This document shows positions 7,628 through 15,906 of a stretch of DNA of 64,000 nucleotides, piece by piece. The notes under the pieces are model-generated. The model did no database searches. It saw only the letters and a program-made list of their open reading frames with translations, and had not been told where the DNA came from. Source of the stretch: CALCHA01 sp035548175. GTDB lineage: Bacteria > Planctomycetota > Phycisphaerae > WQYP01. Positions within the stretch are counted from its first letter, which is position 1. Each line of letters begins with the position of its first letter. Made by a program: the position numbers and the translations under genes. The stretch spans positions 1 to 64,000 of the forward strand of contig DASZTO010000079.1 in NCBI GenBank assembly GCA_035548175.1, written 5' to 3'.

Positions 7628-8530
7628 TCAGTGCTGCGAGGGGAAATCGGCGGGGCCTTTGCCCGCCGCGGGTTCCTTGATTTCCGGAGGATTCGGCAGC
7701 AGGTCATTTTTCAGCGGCAGGTCGAGCTGCTTGATGCCTTCCACCACGCATTGGGCATTGAGCACCGCGCCGGCCCAGTTGGTGTGCGTGGTTTCCCTGG
7801 TCGGGAAGTAGGTGGCGGTGACCTTCTCCTGGCCTTCCTTGTCGTATGTGTCGGCGATGAGGGTGTTCAGCGGCAGAAAGGCGGCGTGATCCTGGTCGGC
7901 GGCCTGCTTGGCCCAGAGGCCGTAGGACTGGTCGGCCCGATTGATCTTGCCGTTTCGCCAGTTGTTTCGCGGGATCAACGAGCAGACGATCGGCGTGGCA
8001 TGTTTGGCCTGGATTTGCTCGATCATCTGGCGCATGTACCAGCCGTAGGTGTGGATGGTTTCGTTGCCGCCGCCAAGTTTGGGACTTTTGGGACCTTCGA
8101 CGGTTTGCTCGCCGTTGCCGCCGATGTCGGAGCGGTAGCGGAGGGTATCCGATTCGGGCGGGCGGGTGTTGTCGTTGTGGCCGAACTGCATGAGAACGTA
8201 ATCGCCAGGCCGCACCTTGGCGATGACTTCGGGAAAGAGGCTGGGCATTTCGAAGAAGGAGCGGGCGGAGGTGCCGCCGAGGGCGTCGTTGACGACGTTG
8301 ATTTTGGCGGGGTCAAAGAACATGGGGAGGATGTGTCCCCATCCCCACTGGCCGTTGGAGCCGGTGTCGGCGCCGTTTTTGACGGTGGAATCGCCGATGA
8401 TGAAGAGAGTGGGTTTGTGGTCCGTTGGCGTGGCGGAGGGCGCGGGGGCGGCTGGAGCGGCAACGGCGGCACGGAGCGCAAAGGCGCCGCCCACGAACAA
8501 CAGCAGAGCAGCGCGGCGCGTTGTGAACAT
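7628..8530 (-). CDS. Secreted rhamnogalacturonan acetylesterase (SGNH/GDSL hydrolase), copy 2
   Basis: A paralogue of the next gene downstream, with the same block order: IGDSTV (Ser48), LGGTSARS, QFGHND, and THTNWAGA near the C-terminus. The start at 8530 gives a clean signal peptide (TTRRAALLLFVGGAFALRAAVA) and has CAGGAG upstream; a longer frame from 8647 would run into the opposing rhamnosidase gene. It is 300 residues. Between the Asn block and the YGWYMRQ motif it has a longer loop than copy 1. It is probably the first gene of a two-gene acetylesterase operon transcribed away from the GH78 gene, with 85 bases of shared divergent promoter region. Confidence 0.9.
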   Translation of the reverse strand: MFTTRRAALLLFVGGAFALRAAVAAPAAPAPSATPTDHKPTLFIIGDSTVKNGADTGSNGQWGWGHILPMFFDPAKINVVNDALGGTSARSFFEMPSLFPEVIAKVRPGDYVLMQFGHNDNTRPPESDTLRYRSDIGGNGEQTVEGPKSPKLGGGNETIHTYGWYMRQMIEQIQAKHATPIVCSLIPRNNWRNGKINRADQSYGLWAKQAADQDHAAFLPLNTLIADTYDKEGQEKVTATYFPTRETTHTNWAGAVLNAQCVVEGIKQLDLPLKNDLLPNPPEIKEPAAGKGPADFPSQH

Positions 8531-8615
8531 GATGAAACTCCTGCAACAACAATAGCGTGGGAATAACGTGACGAAGCGGGCGGGATTGCGGAAAATGGCA
8601 ACAACGGAGGCTGCG

Positions 8616-11336
8616 ATGAAGCGAACGAACATGCGTCTGTTGACCATGGCGGCGGGGATCTGCCTGTGGATGTCGCGCGCGGGGGCGGTGACGGTGGGCG
8701 AGCTGCGGGTGGAGAATCACCATGGCGTGGTGACGGTGGATCAACGCGACACGCCGCGCTTGGGATGGGCAGTGGGCGCTGAGGGGAAGCGCGGGGTGAT
8801 GCAGGGGGCGTATCGGGTCGTGGTGGCGTCATCGGCGGCGGCGCTGGCGCGTGATGAGGGAGATTTGTGGGACAGCGGGCGCGTGGCGGGGGCGGCGTCG
8901 GTGCTCGTGGTCTATGGCGGCAAGGCGCTGGCGGAGGGGCAGGTGGCGTATTGGAAGGTGAAGGTGTGGGATCAGAACGGGGGCGAGTCGGCCTGGAGCG
9001 AGACGGGCATGTGGCGGGCGGGGATGGCTCGCTGGGAGGCGAAGTGGATCGGTTTTCCCGGGGACGATGCGGACAAGGCGCCGGAGGCGGCGCCCTGTTT
9101 TCGCCACGAGTTTTCGGTCCGCGCCGGGCTGGTGCATGCGACGGCGTATGTGTGCGGGTTGGGCCAGTATGACTTGCAGCTCAATGGTCAGAAGGTGGGG
9201 CCGGCGGTGCTCGCGCCGGGCTGGACGAATTACGCCAGGACCTGTTTGTATGACACATATGATGTGACGCAGCAGGTAAGGGAGGGTGCGAATGCGGTGG
9301 GGGTGATGCTGGGCAACGGGATGTACAACGTGCTGAAGGTGCCGGGGAGATACACGAAATTTGTGGGGACGTTTGGGCCGCCGAAGGTGATCGCGGAGAT
9401 CGTGTGCGAGTATGCCGACGGGCGGCGGGAGGTGGTGGGGACGGATGGAAGCTGGAGGACGGCGCGCGGGCCGGTGGTGTTCAATCATATTTATGGGGGC
9501 GAGGATGAGGACGCGCGCAAGGAGCTGGAGGGGTGGGATGCGGCGGGGTTTGCCGATGGGCAATGGAAAGCCGCGGCGGAGGTGGAAGCGCCGGGCGATG
9601 GCAAGGCGCAACTGGTCGCGGCGATGGAACCGGCGGTGGTGCAGGCGGCGGTGTATCCCGTGGTGAAGGAATCGACGCCGAGGGAGGGGGTGCGGGTGTT
9701 TGATTTCGGGCAGAACATGTCGGGGCGACCGCGGCTGAAGGTGAAGGGCGCGGCGGGGGCGGTGGTGCGCCTGGTGCCGGGGGAATTGCTGGGGCGCGAC
9801 GGGCAGGTGACGCAGCGGCAGTCGGGATCGCCGGAATGGTTCGAGTACACCTGCAAGGGCGGCCGCGAGGAAGTGTGGGCGCCGCGTTTTTCGTATTACG
9901 GCTTTCGCTACGTGCAGGCGACGGTGAAGGGGGATGCGACGATCACGGGAATCGACGGCATTTTCACGCATGCCGACCTGCCCCCGGCGGGCACGTTCAA
10001 AAGTTCCGATGCGACGCTCAACCAGATTCACACGCTGATCAACATGGCGATTCTGAGCAATGCCCAGAGCGTGCTGACCGATTGCCCGCACCGGGAAAAG
10101 TTGGGGTGGCTGGAGCAGGGATACCTGGTCGGCGATGCGATCATGATGAACTGGGATGTCAGCGGGCTGTATGCAAAGACGCTGCTGGACATGCGCGAGG
10201 CGCAGACGCCGGACGGCCTGGTGCCCGATATTGCGCCCGAGTACACGCAATTCGCGGGCGGCTTTCGCGATGCGCCGGAGTGGGGCAGCGCCGTCGTGCT
10301 CGATCCGTGGCTGATGTACACCTGCTACGGCGACAAAGGGGCGCTGGCCAACGAATACGACGCGATGAAGGCGTACGTGGGCTATCTGCGCGGCAGGTCG
10401 AAGGAAGGCATCGTGGGCTATGGGCTGGGCGACTGGTTCGACATCGGTCCCGGAAAGCCCGGCCCAGCGCAGTTGACGAGCCTGGAACTGACGGGGACGG
10501 CGACTTTTTACCGCGATCTGGAGACGCTGGCGGCGGAGGCGCGGGTGCTGGGCAAGACCGAGGATGCGGCGACGCTGAAAAAAGAAGCCGCGGCGGTGAA
10601 GGCGGCATTCAACGCGGCGTTTTTTCATGCGGACACGGGCGTCTACGAAAAAGGCAGCCAGACGGCGCTGGCCATGCCGCTGGCGGTGGGGCTCGTGCCC
10701 GACGGCCAGCGGGCGCGGGTGCTGGACAACCTCGTGAAAGAGGTGCGCGATGCGAAGAACCGCGTGACCGCCGGCGATGTGGGGTTTTCCTATGTGGTCA
10801 AGGCGCTCACCGACGGCGGCCGCGGCGATGTGCTGCTGGACATGGCGCTTCAGGGCGACGGGCCGGGATACGTGGACCAGTTGCGCAAAGGCGCCACGAC
10901 GCTGACCGAGGCGTGGGATGCGAATCCATCCGACTCGCAGAATCACCTGATGCTGGGGCACATCGAGGCGTGGTTTTATCGCGGGCTGGCGGGGATTCAG
11001 CCGGTAACCGGCGACGATGATGCGGGCTTTGGGCAAGTGACGATCGCCCCGCAGGTGGTGGGAACCCTGCAGTGGGTGGAGGCGAGCGTGGAGACGGTGC
11101 GGGGGAAAATCAGCAGCGCTTGGAAAAAGGAGAACGGCGGGCTGACGCTGCGCGTCGAGGTGCCGGGGAATGTCAGGGCGCGGGTCGTGGTGCCGGCGGA
11201 GGCGGCGGCGGCGGTGAAAGAAGGCGCGGTTTCGGCCGCGAGCGCCCCGGGCGTCACAGTGCTTGACGCGTCAGGAGGGGAGGTCACGCTGGAGGTGGGA
11301 TCGGGAACGTACGTGTTTCGCGTCGACGAGCAGTGA
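8616..11336 (+). CDS. Alpha-L-rhamnosidase, glycoside hydrolase family 78
   Basis: Predicted to release terminal alpha-L-rhamnose from rhamnogalacturonan or glycoconjugates. The ATG at 8616 follows GGAGG by 5 bases and gives a signal peptide (MRLLTMAAGICLWMSRAGAV), so the enzyme is exported. At 906 residues it is full length. Order: N-terminal Ig-like domain, rhamnosidase N beta-sandwich (about residues 140-330), central beta domain, (alpha/alpha)6 barrel, C-terminal beta-sandwich. The GH78 signature DCPHREKLGW begins at Asp489 and supplies the acidic residues of the active-site cleft. TTLTEAWD in the last barrel helices also matches the family. It is divergent from the two acetylesterases and complements them. 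Confidence 0.93.
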   Translation: MKRTNMRLLTMAAGICLWMSRAGAVTVGELRVENHHGVVTVDQRDTPRLGWAVGAEGKRGVMQGAYRVVVASSAAALARDEGDLWDSGRVAGAASVLVVYGGKALAEGQVAYWKVKVWDQNGGESAWSETGMWRAGMARWEAKWIGFPGDDADKAPEAAPCFRHEFSVRAGLVHATAYVCGLGQYDLQLNGQKVGPAVLAPGWTNYARTCLYDTYDVTQQVREGANAVGVMLGNGMYNVLKVPGRYTKFVGTFGPPKVIAEIVCEYADGRREVVGTDGSWRTARGPVVFNHIYGGEDEDARKELEGWDAAGFADGQWKAAAEVEAPGDGKAQLVAAMEPAVVQAAVYPVVKESTPREGVRVFDFGQNMSGRPRLKVKGAAGAVVRLVPGELLGRDGQVTQRQSGSPEWFEYTCKGGREEVWAPRFSYYGFRYVQATVKGDATITGIDGIFTHADLPPAGTFKSSDATLNQIHTLINMAILSNAQSVLTDCPHREKLGWLEQGYLVGDAIMMNWDVSGLYAKTLLDMREAQTPDGLVPDIAPEYTQFAGGFRDAPEWGSAVVLDPWLMYTCYGDKGALANEYDAMKAYVGYLRGRSKEGIVGYGLGDWFDIGPGKPGPAQLTSLELTGTATFYRDLETLAAEARVLGKTEDAATLKKEAAAVKAAFNAAFFHADTGVYEKGSQTALAMPLAVGLVPDGQRARVLDNLVKEVRDAKNRVTAGDVGFSYVVKALTDGGRGDVLLDMALQGDGPGYVDQLRKGATTLTEAWDANPSDSQNHLMLGHIEAWFYRGLAGIQPVTGDDDAGFGQVTIAPQVVGTLQWVEASVETVRGKISSAWKKENGGLTLRVEVPGNVRARVVVPAEAAAAVKEGAVSAASAPGVTVLDASGGEVTLEVGSGTYVFRVDEQ

Positions 11337-11359
11337 CGAACGTGCTGCGGCGGCAGTCC

Positions 11360-13750
11360 TCAGGGCGCTGCATTGAATCCCGGCGGCGGGCCGCGATGGG
11401 CGCCGGGGCCCGGTCCATCGGGGCCTCCGGGTCCTCCGCGGCCGGGGGGTCCGAAGCGCCGCGGATGGTAGGGTTCGCCCGTCAGCGCCGTCCATGCGGC
11501 GCGCTGATCCGTGGACAGCAGGTCAAGAATTTTGGTCACCGCCCGCGCGTAGGCGGCCTCGCGCGCTGCGGGCGGCTCGGGCCGATCCGTCGGCGGCGGG
11601 TTGGCCATGCGCGAGTCGTGCATGGCTTCGATGATGTCCCGGATCTCGACCTTCTGCTCCGGCGTGAGCGCCAGGCGGGTGACGATTTCCGGATCGGTGA
11701 AGGCGTATGGCCCGCGCAGTTGCCGGGCCAGCTGGTGCAGGCGCGTGTACTGCGCGGGGTTCAGGATGTCCGCCAGCGTGGCGTCGGCGGTTTCGGCGAG
11801 CATGTCGTAGCGGTCGCGCCGCTCCCGGGGCGTGAGCCGGCGAATGTCAGAGACCTGCCCGGTGATCTCCGCCTGCAGCGCCACGCAGCGCTGGGTCTGG
11901 CTGTCGGTGAGGGCGAGCTCGCGCCAGATCGCATGATCGGACAGGAGCGAGACGCGCGAGAGCACCCGCGAAAATTCCTCGCCCGCCGTCAGCTCGTCGA
12001 GGATCGCCGATACCTGCTCCTGCGCCGCCGCCAGGTTCGCCGCGTCGCCCGCGTTGTCGGCCTGGTCCTTCAGGAACGTCTGGTAGTAGCTGAGCGCGGT
12101 CTCCAGCAGCTCTCTCCGGGCGCTCAACGACACCGGATCGTCCGTCAGTTCCTGCTCGGCGATCGTGGCGAACGTGTCCACGGCCTTGCGCGCTTCGAGG
12201 AAATTCCCATGCGCCCGCGCCCGCTGCACGGCGGCTTCGTAGGTCCGCTGCTGCTCGAGCTCATAAGCCGCGTTGGTGCGCCGCTGGGCACGCGCGATCA
12301 GCACCGTCGTCGTCAGCAGCCCGACGGTCATCACCGCCAGCAGCAGCAGCCCGCCGATCGCCAGCGATCGGTGCCGCCGCGTCCATTTCACCAGGCGATC
12401 CCACCGCGTGGGCGGTTTGGCGAGGATCGGCTCGTCGCGCAGGAAGCGCGCCAGGTCGTCCGCCAGCGCCCGCGCGGTCTGGTAGCGCTCCGACGGGTCC
12501 TTCGCACAGGCCTTCTGCACGATCACTTCCAGCTCGCGCGGAATGCGCCGATCGATCGAGCGCATCGCCGGCGGATCGCTCGCGGAAAGCTGGTGCAGCA
12601 GCGCCTCCCGCCCCTCCCCGTGGAGCGCCCGCCGCAGCGTCAGCAGCTCATAGAGCGTCACCCCCAGCGAATAAATATCCGTGCGCTCGTCCAGCACCAC
12701 CGCCTTGCCGGAAGCCTGTTCCGGCGACATATAGGCCAGCGTCCCCAGCAGGTCGCCGGTCTGCGTCAGCTCGTTTTCCCGGAACATCTGCGCCAGGCCG
12801 AAATCGGTGATCCATAGATTCCCGCGCACGTCCACCAGCAGATTCGCCGGCTTGATGTCGCGGTGCACCACGCCCGCCGCATGCGCATAATCGAGCGCCT
12901 CCGCCGCCTGCTGGCCCAGCCGCGCGGCCGTGCGATAAAACGTGCTCCGGCTGCCGGTATGCAGCTGCGACAGCGACGCCGCCGGTTCCGCCGAGCGCAC
13001 CTGCAGCGCGATCGGAAAAGCCTCCGCCGGCTCCAGGGCTTCCTCCGCCGCCTGCGTGGGTGGATCCAGCCGCGCCGCCGCGTCCAGCAGCCGCGTCACC
13101 GTCTCGACGTCCGGCCGATCGCCGGTCGATGCCGAATGCCGGTCCGTCGCTCCGCTGATCCCGCGCGCCATCCGCATGGCCCGGATGATCGCCGCCACCG
13201 ACTGCCCCTCGATCAACTGCATCGCGTAATAGTGCACCGAGCGATCGGAACCCACCGCGTACACCGGCACGATGTTGCTGTGATGAAGCTGCGCCGCCGC
13301 CTGCGCTTCGTTGCGGAAACGCTGCAAATGCCGCGGGTCCAGCGCCGCCGTGAAGGGCAGCACCTTCACCGCCACGCGCCGCCCCAACGACAACTGGATC
13401 GCTTCATACACGATCCCCATGCCCCCGCGCCCGATCTCCCGGATCAGCCGAAAATCGCCCAGCGGCTGCGCCGTCGCCGGGGGCGCCAGCGGCGGCGGTT
13501 CCCGCGGCTCCTCGTGAAGCTGCGCCGCCGCCGAATTCACAAACGCCAGTCCATCCAGGCATGGCGCCAGCTCGTCGGCAATTTCCGGATAACGCGCCGC
13601 AAACTCCCGCCGGCTTGGACGCAGCCCCGCCTCCAGCGCCGCCATGTATTCACGCACCGCTTCCACCAGCATCCCCGACGGCGCACCGCCCGCCTCGCTG
13701 GGCGCTGGCTCCCCCGCTTCATCGAACAGCCGGTGGTCCGCCGCCTTCAT
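11360..13750 (-). CDS. Transmembrane Ser/Thr protein kinase with LTxxQ-like periplasmic region
   Basis: A 796-residue receptor-like kinase starting at 13750, where ATGA overlaps the stop of the sigma factor gene. Residues 1-95 form a helical N-terminal region. The kinase domain runs from about 100 to 440: glycine loop IGRGGMGIVYEA, Lys129, HRDIKPANLL with Asp298, DFG at 316-318, then GTLAYMSPEQA. About 80 extra residues (190-270) lie before the catalytic loop. One membrane helix (about 462-486) leads to an external helical domain with Lx(x)Q-type motifs: LTDSQ, LNPAQ, LTPEQ (695) and LSTDQ (745). The tail is Gly/Pro-rich. ECF sigma/Ser-Thr kinase pairs are typical of planctomycetes; the kinase probably controls the sigma factor. 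Confidence 0.93.
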   Translation of the reverse strand: MKAADHRLFDEAGEPAPSEAGGAPSGMLVEAVREYMAALEAGLRPSRREFAARYPEIADELAPCLDGLAFVNSAAAQLHEEPREPPPLAPPATAQPLGDFRLIREIGRGGMGIVYEAIQLSLGRRVAVKVLPFTAALDPRHLQRFRNEAQAAAQLHHSNIVPVYAVGSDRSVHYYAMQLIEGQSVAAIIRAMRMARGISGATDRHSASTGDRPDVETVTRLLDAAARLDPPTQAAEEALEPAEAFPIALQVRSAEPAASLSQLHTGSRSTFYRTAARLGQQAAEALDYAHAAGVVHRDIKPANLLVDVRGNLWITDFGLAQMFRENELTQTGDLLGTLAYMSPEQASGKAVVLDERTDIYSLGVTLYELLTLRRALHGEGREALLHQLSASDPPAMRSIDRRIPRELEVIVQKACAKDPSERYQTARALADDLARFLRDEPILAKPPTRWDRLVKWTRRHRSLAIGGLLLLAVMTVGLLTTTVLIARAQRRTNAAYELEQQRTYEAAVQRARAHGNFLEARKAVDTFATIAEQELTDDPVSLSARRELLETALSYYQTFLKDQADNAGDAANLAAAQEQVSAILDELTAGEEFSRVLSRVSLLSDHAIWRELALTDSQTQRCVALQAEITGQVSDIRRLTPRERRDRYDMLAETADATLADILNPAQYTRLHQLARQLRGPYAFTDPEIVTRLALTPEQKVEIRDIIEAMHDSRMANPPPTDRPEPPAAREAAYARAVTKILDLLSTDQRAAWTALTGEPYHPRRFGPPGRGGPGGPDGPGPGAHRGPPPGFNAAP

Positions 13751-14379
13751 CGTGCCTGCCCTCTGCCCGCGCCGCCCCATTCCTCGGCCTCCCCCAGCTC
13801 CCGCCGCAGCCGCGCCAACGCACGCACCCACAGCTTCTGCACGCTGTCCTCCGAACGCCCCATCCGCGAAGCCGTCTCGGCGAACGGCAGGTTTTCCAGA
13901 TGGCGAAGAATGATCACTTCCCGGTAATCCACCGGCAGCCGCTCCAGCGCCTGCGACAACAGCACGCTCTGTTCCCGCCGCGCCGCCGCATGCGAGGGGC
14001 TCGATCCCGGCGCCCTCAGGCCGCGCTCCAGCGCCTGCGAGGATTGATCCACGCGCACCGCCAGTTCCCGTTCCAGCCGCGCATCCCGCCCCTTGGTTCC
14101 CAGGAAGCGCCGCGCCGCCAGCGCCAGTTGTCCCGCCAGAATCCGCCGCAACCACCCCAGCAGTTCCGGTTCCGACTCTCCCCGGAACTGCGGAAATTGC
14201 CGATGCGCTTCCAGAAAGGTTTCCTGCACCACATCGCCGGGATCCACCTTCCCGCGCAAATGCCCGCCGATCTGCGCCCGCGCCAGCAGCGTCAGATACC
14301 CCCCGTACGCATCCAGCAACCGCCCCAGCGAGGAGCGGCTGCCCTGTTTGGCATTCTGGAGGAGGCTAAGAGCGGTCAT
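13747..14379 (-). CDS. ECF-type RNA polymerase sigma factor, kinase-associated
   Basis: A 210-residue sigma-70 family protein. Region 2 reads GGYLTLLARAQI to DPGDVVQETFLEAHRQFPQF; region 4 reads LERLPVDYREVIILRHLENL then FAETASRMGRSEDSVQKLWVRALARL, a good helix-turn-helix. The start at ATG 14379 is preferred over TTG 14418. The stop overlaps the kinase ATG, giving coupled translation. No anti-sigma factor is present; the downstream kinase fits the planctomycete ECF-STK arrangement in which phosphorylation replaces an anti-sigma factor. That role is inferred. Confidence 0.92.
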   Translation of the reverse strand: MTALSLLQNAKQGSRSSLGRLLDAYGGYLTLLARAQIGGHLRGKVDPGDVVQETFLEAHRQFPQFRGESEPELLGWLRRILAGQLALAARRFLGTKGRDARLERELAVRVDQSSQALERGLRAPGSSPSHAAARREQSVLLSQALERLPVDYREVIILRHLENLPFAETASRMGRSEDSVQKLWVRALARLRRELGEAEEWGGAGRGQAR

Positions 14380-15003
14380 AAGTTTCTCACGGTGAAAACC
14401 CAGCGGTATCGCCCGCAACAGCTTACCGAAAATCCGCGGCTGCGATTCCCGGAACCCCGGAGCGCCGCCCCATCAACAATCCGTTGCGCCGCGGCCCAAA
14501 ATCCGCCGCCACCGGCGCTTTCTGCCCCCCCCTCCATCAGGGCTGGCGAATCTTTTTATTTTTCCGCGACAGATCACCGGCGGTTTCCCCCCAGCCCGCG
14601 CAACGATTCCTCTACCCTTCCGCGGCCACGCCAGTCTACCCCGCGGCAAGGCCCACAACCAAACGCGCAGCCTCATGCCGGTACCCACTGCCCCGGCCGC
14701 GAGCGGGCAGCGCGGCGGGCGCCGGTTTTTTCTGGCGGCTTCCACTTTCTTGCGCGGATGGGAAGACGTCCCGGCTTCCGGTGCCGCCGCTCTCCGCGGA
14801 GCCCCCTCGGCCGCTCCCACGGCCGCGGGCTCGGCGCGCGATTCGCCTCGCCGCTCGCGACCGGGGCGCCCTGGCGCGGGCAGGGTATGCTGGGATGCGC
14901 CTTGCGAACGATCGCCCCGGCGCCCGCCACGCCGCCGCCGCGATGCGCGGGCTTCCCCTGAAGATGCGCCCCGCCTCCGGGAGAGGGGCAGTTGGGAGGA
15001 CTC
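14380..15003. other. Divergent intergenic region, no gene seen
   Basis: 624 bases lie between the sigma factor (minus) and the LEPR-XLL gene (plus). Frames open through here read as arginine/alanine or proline-rich low-complexity peptides with no start context, so I treat them as GC artefacts. An AT-rich patch at 14551-14564 stands out and could be part of the sigma-operon promoter. No terminator or operator is convincing. Confidence 0.5.
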
Positions 15004-15681
15004 ATGCCGCGCCGCCCTGGGCCCATCAGCCTGACGCTTGAAGCGCTCGAAGCGCGCATGCTGCTCTCGGGCACGGTCCAGCCTCTCGCCGCGCCGATCA
15101 CCCCCGGAACGCCGGTGGCCAGCGTCGCCGTGCAGGCCGACCTCCAGCGCATCAACGCCGATCAGCGACAACTCCACGCCGATCTCAAATCTCTCCAGCC
15201 GCTCCTGCGTGCCGACCAGCAGGCCATCACCGGGGCCATCAGCGCCCTGTCCGGGCTGCTCGATCCACTGCGTGCGAAGTATCAGGCCGACAGCAAATCC
15301 TGGCGCGCCGCCGTGCAGGCTGACCTGGCCGCCGTGACTCAGGCCCAGGATGCCGGCGACAGCGGCGCCGCCGCCGCCCGCCAGGCGACTCTCGAATCCG
15401 ATCGCGCGACGCAGCAAACCGTCCTGCACGCCGATGAAGCCCGCATCCAGGCGGTCATCACGGCCGATCCGACCGTGCAGGTCGCCAAGGCCCAGCTTGC
15501 CGCCGATCTGGCTCCCGTCACCGCCGATCGCGCGCAAATCGAAAAAGATTTCCGCCAGCTCGAAAACGACCTCGAGCCCGCCTGCACCGCCGGCGCCGGC
15601 CGCGCCCCGGGCGCCCCTCAAGCCGCGCCCGCCGCCGCGCCCCCCCTCATGAACCTCACGGCCGAGCTTCCCGCCCCCTGA
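15004..15681 (+). CDS. Small LEPR-XLL motif protein with coiled coil
   Basis: A 225-residue protein starting at an ATG with GGGAGGA close upstream. Residues 1-21 contain LTLEALEARMLLSG, the LEPR-XLL motif found at the N-terminus of many planctomycete exported or surface proteins. Residues about 40-195 are a long Ala/Gln/Asp-rich helix, probably coiled coil, in which VQADLQRINADQRQLHADL and similar segments recur. The end is Ala/Pro-rich. No enzymatic motif is seen. It shares the motif with the giant protein at 24-61 kb. Its function is unknown; a structural or periplasmic spacer role is a guess. Confidence 0.75.
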   Translation: MPRRPGPISLTLEALEARMLLSGTVQPLAAPITPGTPVASVAVQADLQRINADQRQLHADLKSLQPLLRADQQAITGAISALSGLLDPLRAKYQADSKSWRAAVQADLAAVTQAQDAGDSGAAAARQATLESDRATQQTVLHADEARIQAVITADPTVQVAKAQLAADLAPVTADRAQIEKDFRQLENDLEPACTAGAGRAPGAPQAAPAAAPPLMNLTAELPAP

Positions 15682-15906
15682 TTCCCGCTTGGCCCCCGGC
15701 AGTTCTCCGCCGCCGCCGCGACCTCCGTGAGCCAAAACCTTAGGCACTCCCTCAAAAAATCCCCCACCGGCAACCCCGCCCCCCCTGCGCCTCAAGAAGC
15801 GCGGGAGATCGAACCGACGTATGATGCTGGCGGATCGCGCGATCCGCCGCATGGCAGGCGCACTGCGCGCCCGTGGGTTCCGCCAAGACTAACGCCGAGA
15901 CTGGCT

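Noticed and set aside
14473..15852. Minus-strand open frame covering the LEPR-XLL gene
   Set aside because: The plus strand has a ribosome site and the LEPR-XLL motif; the minus frame is Gly/Arg-rich and featureless.
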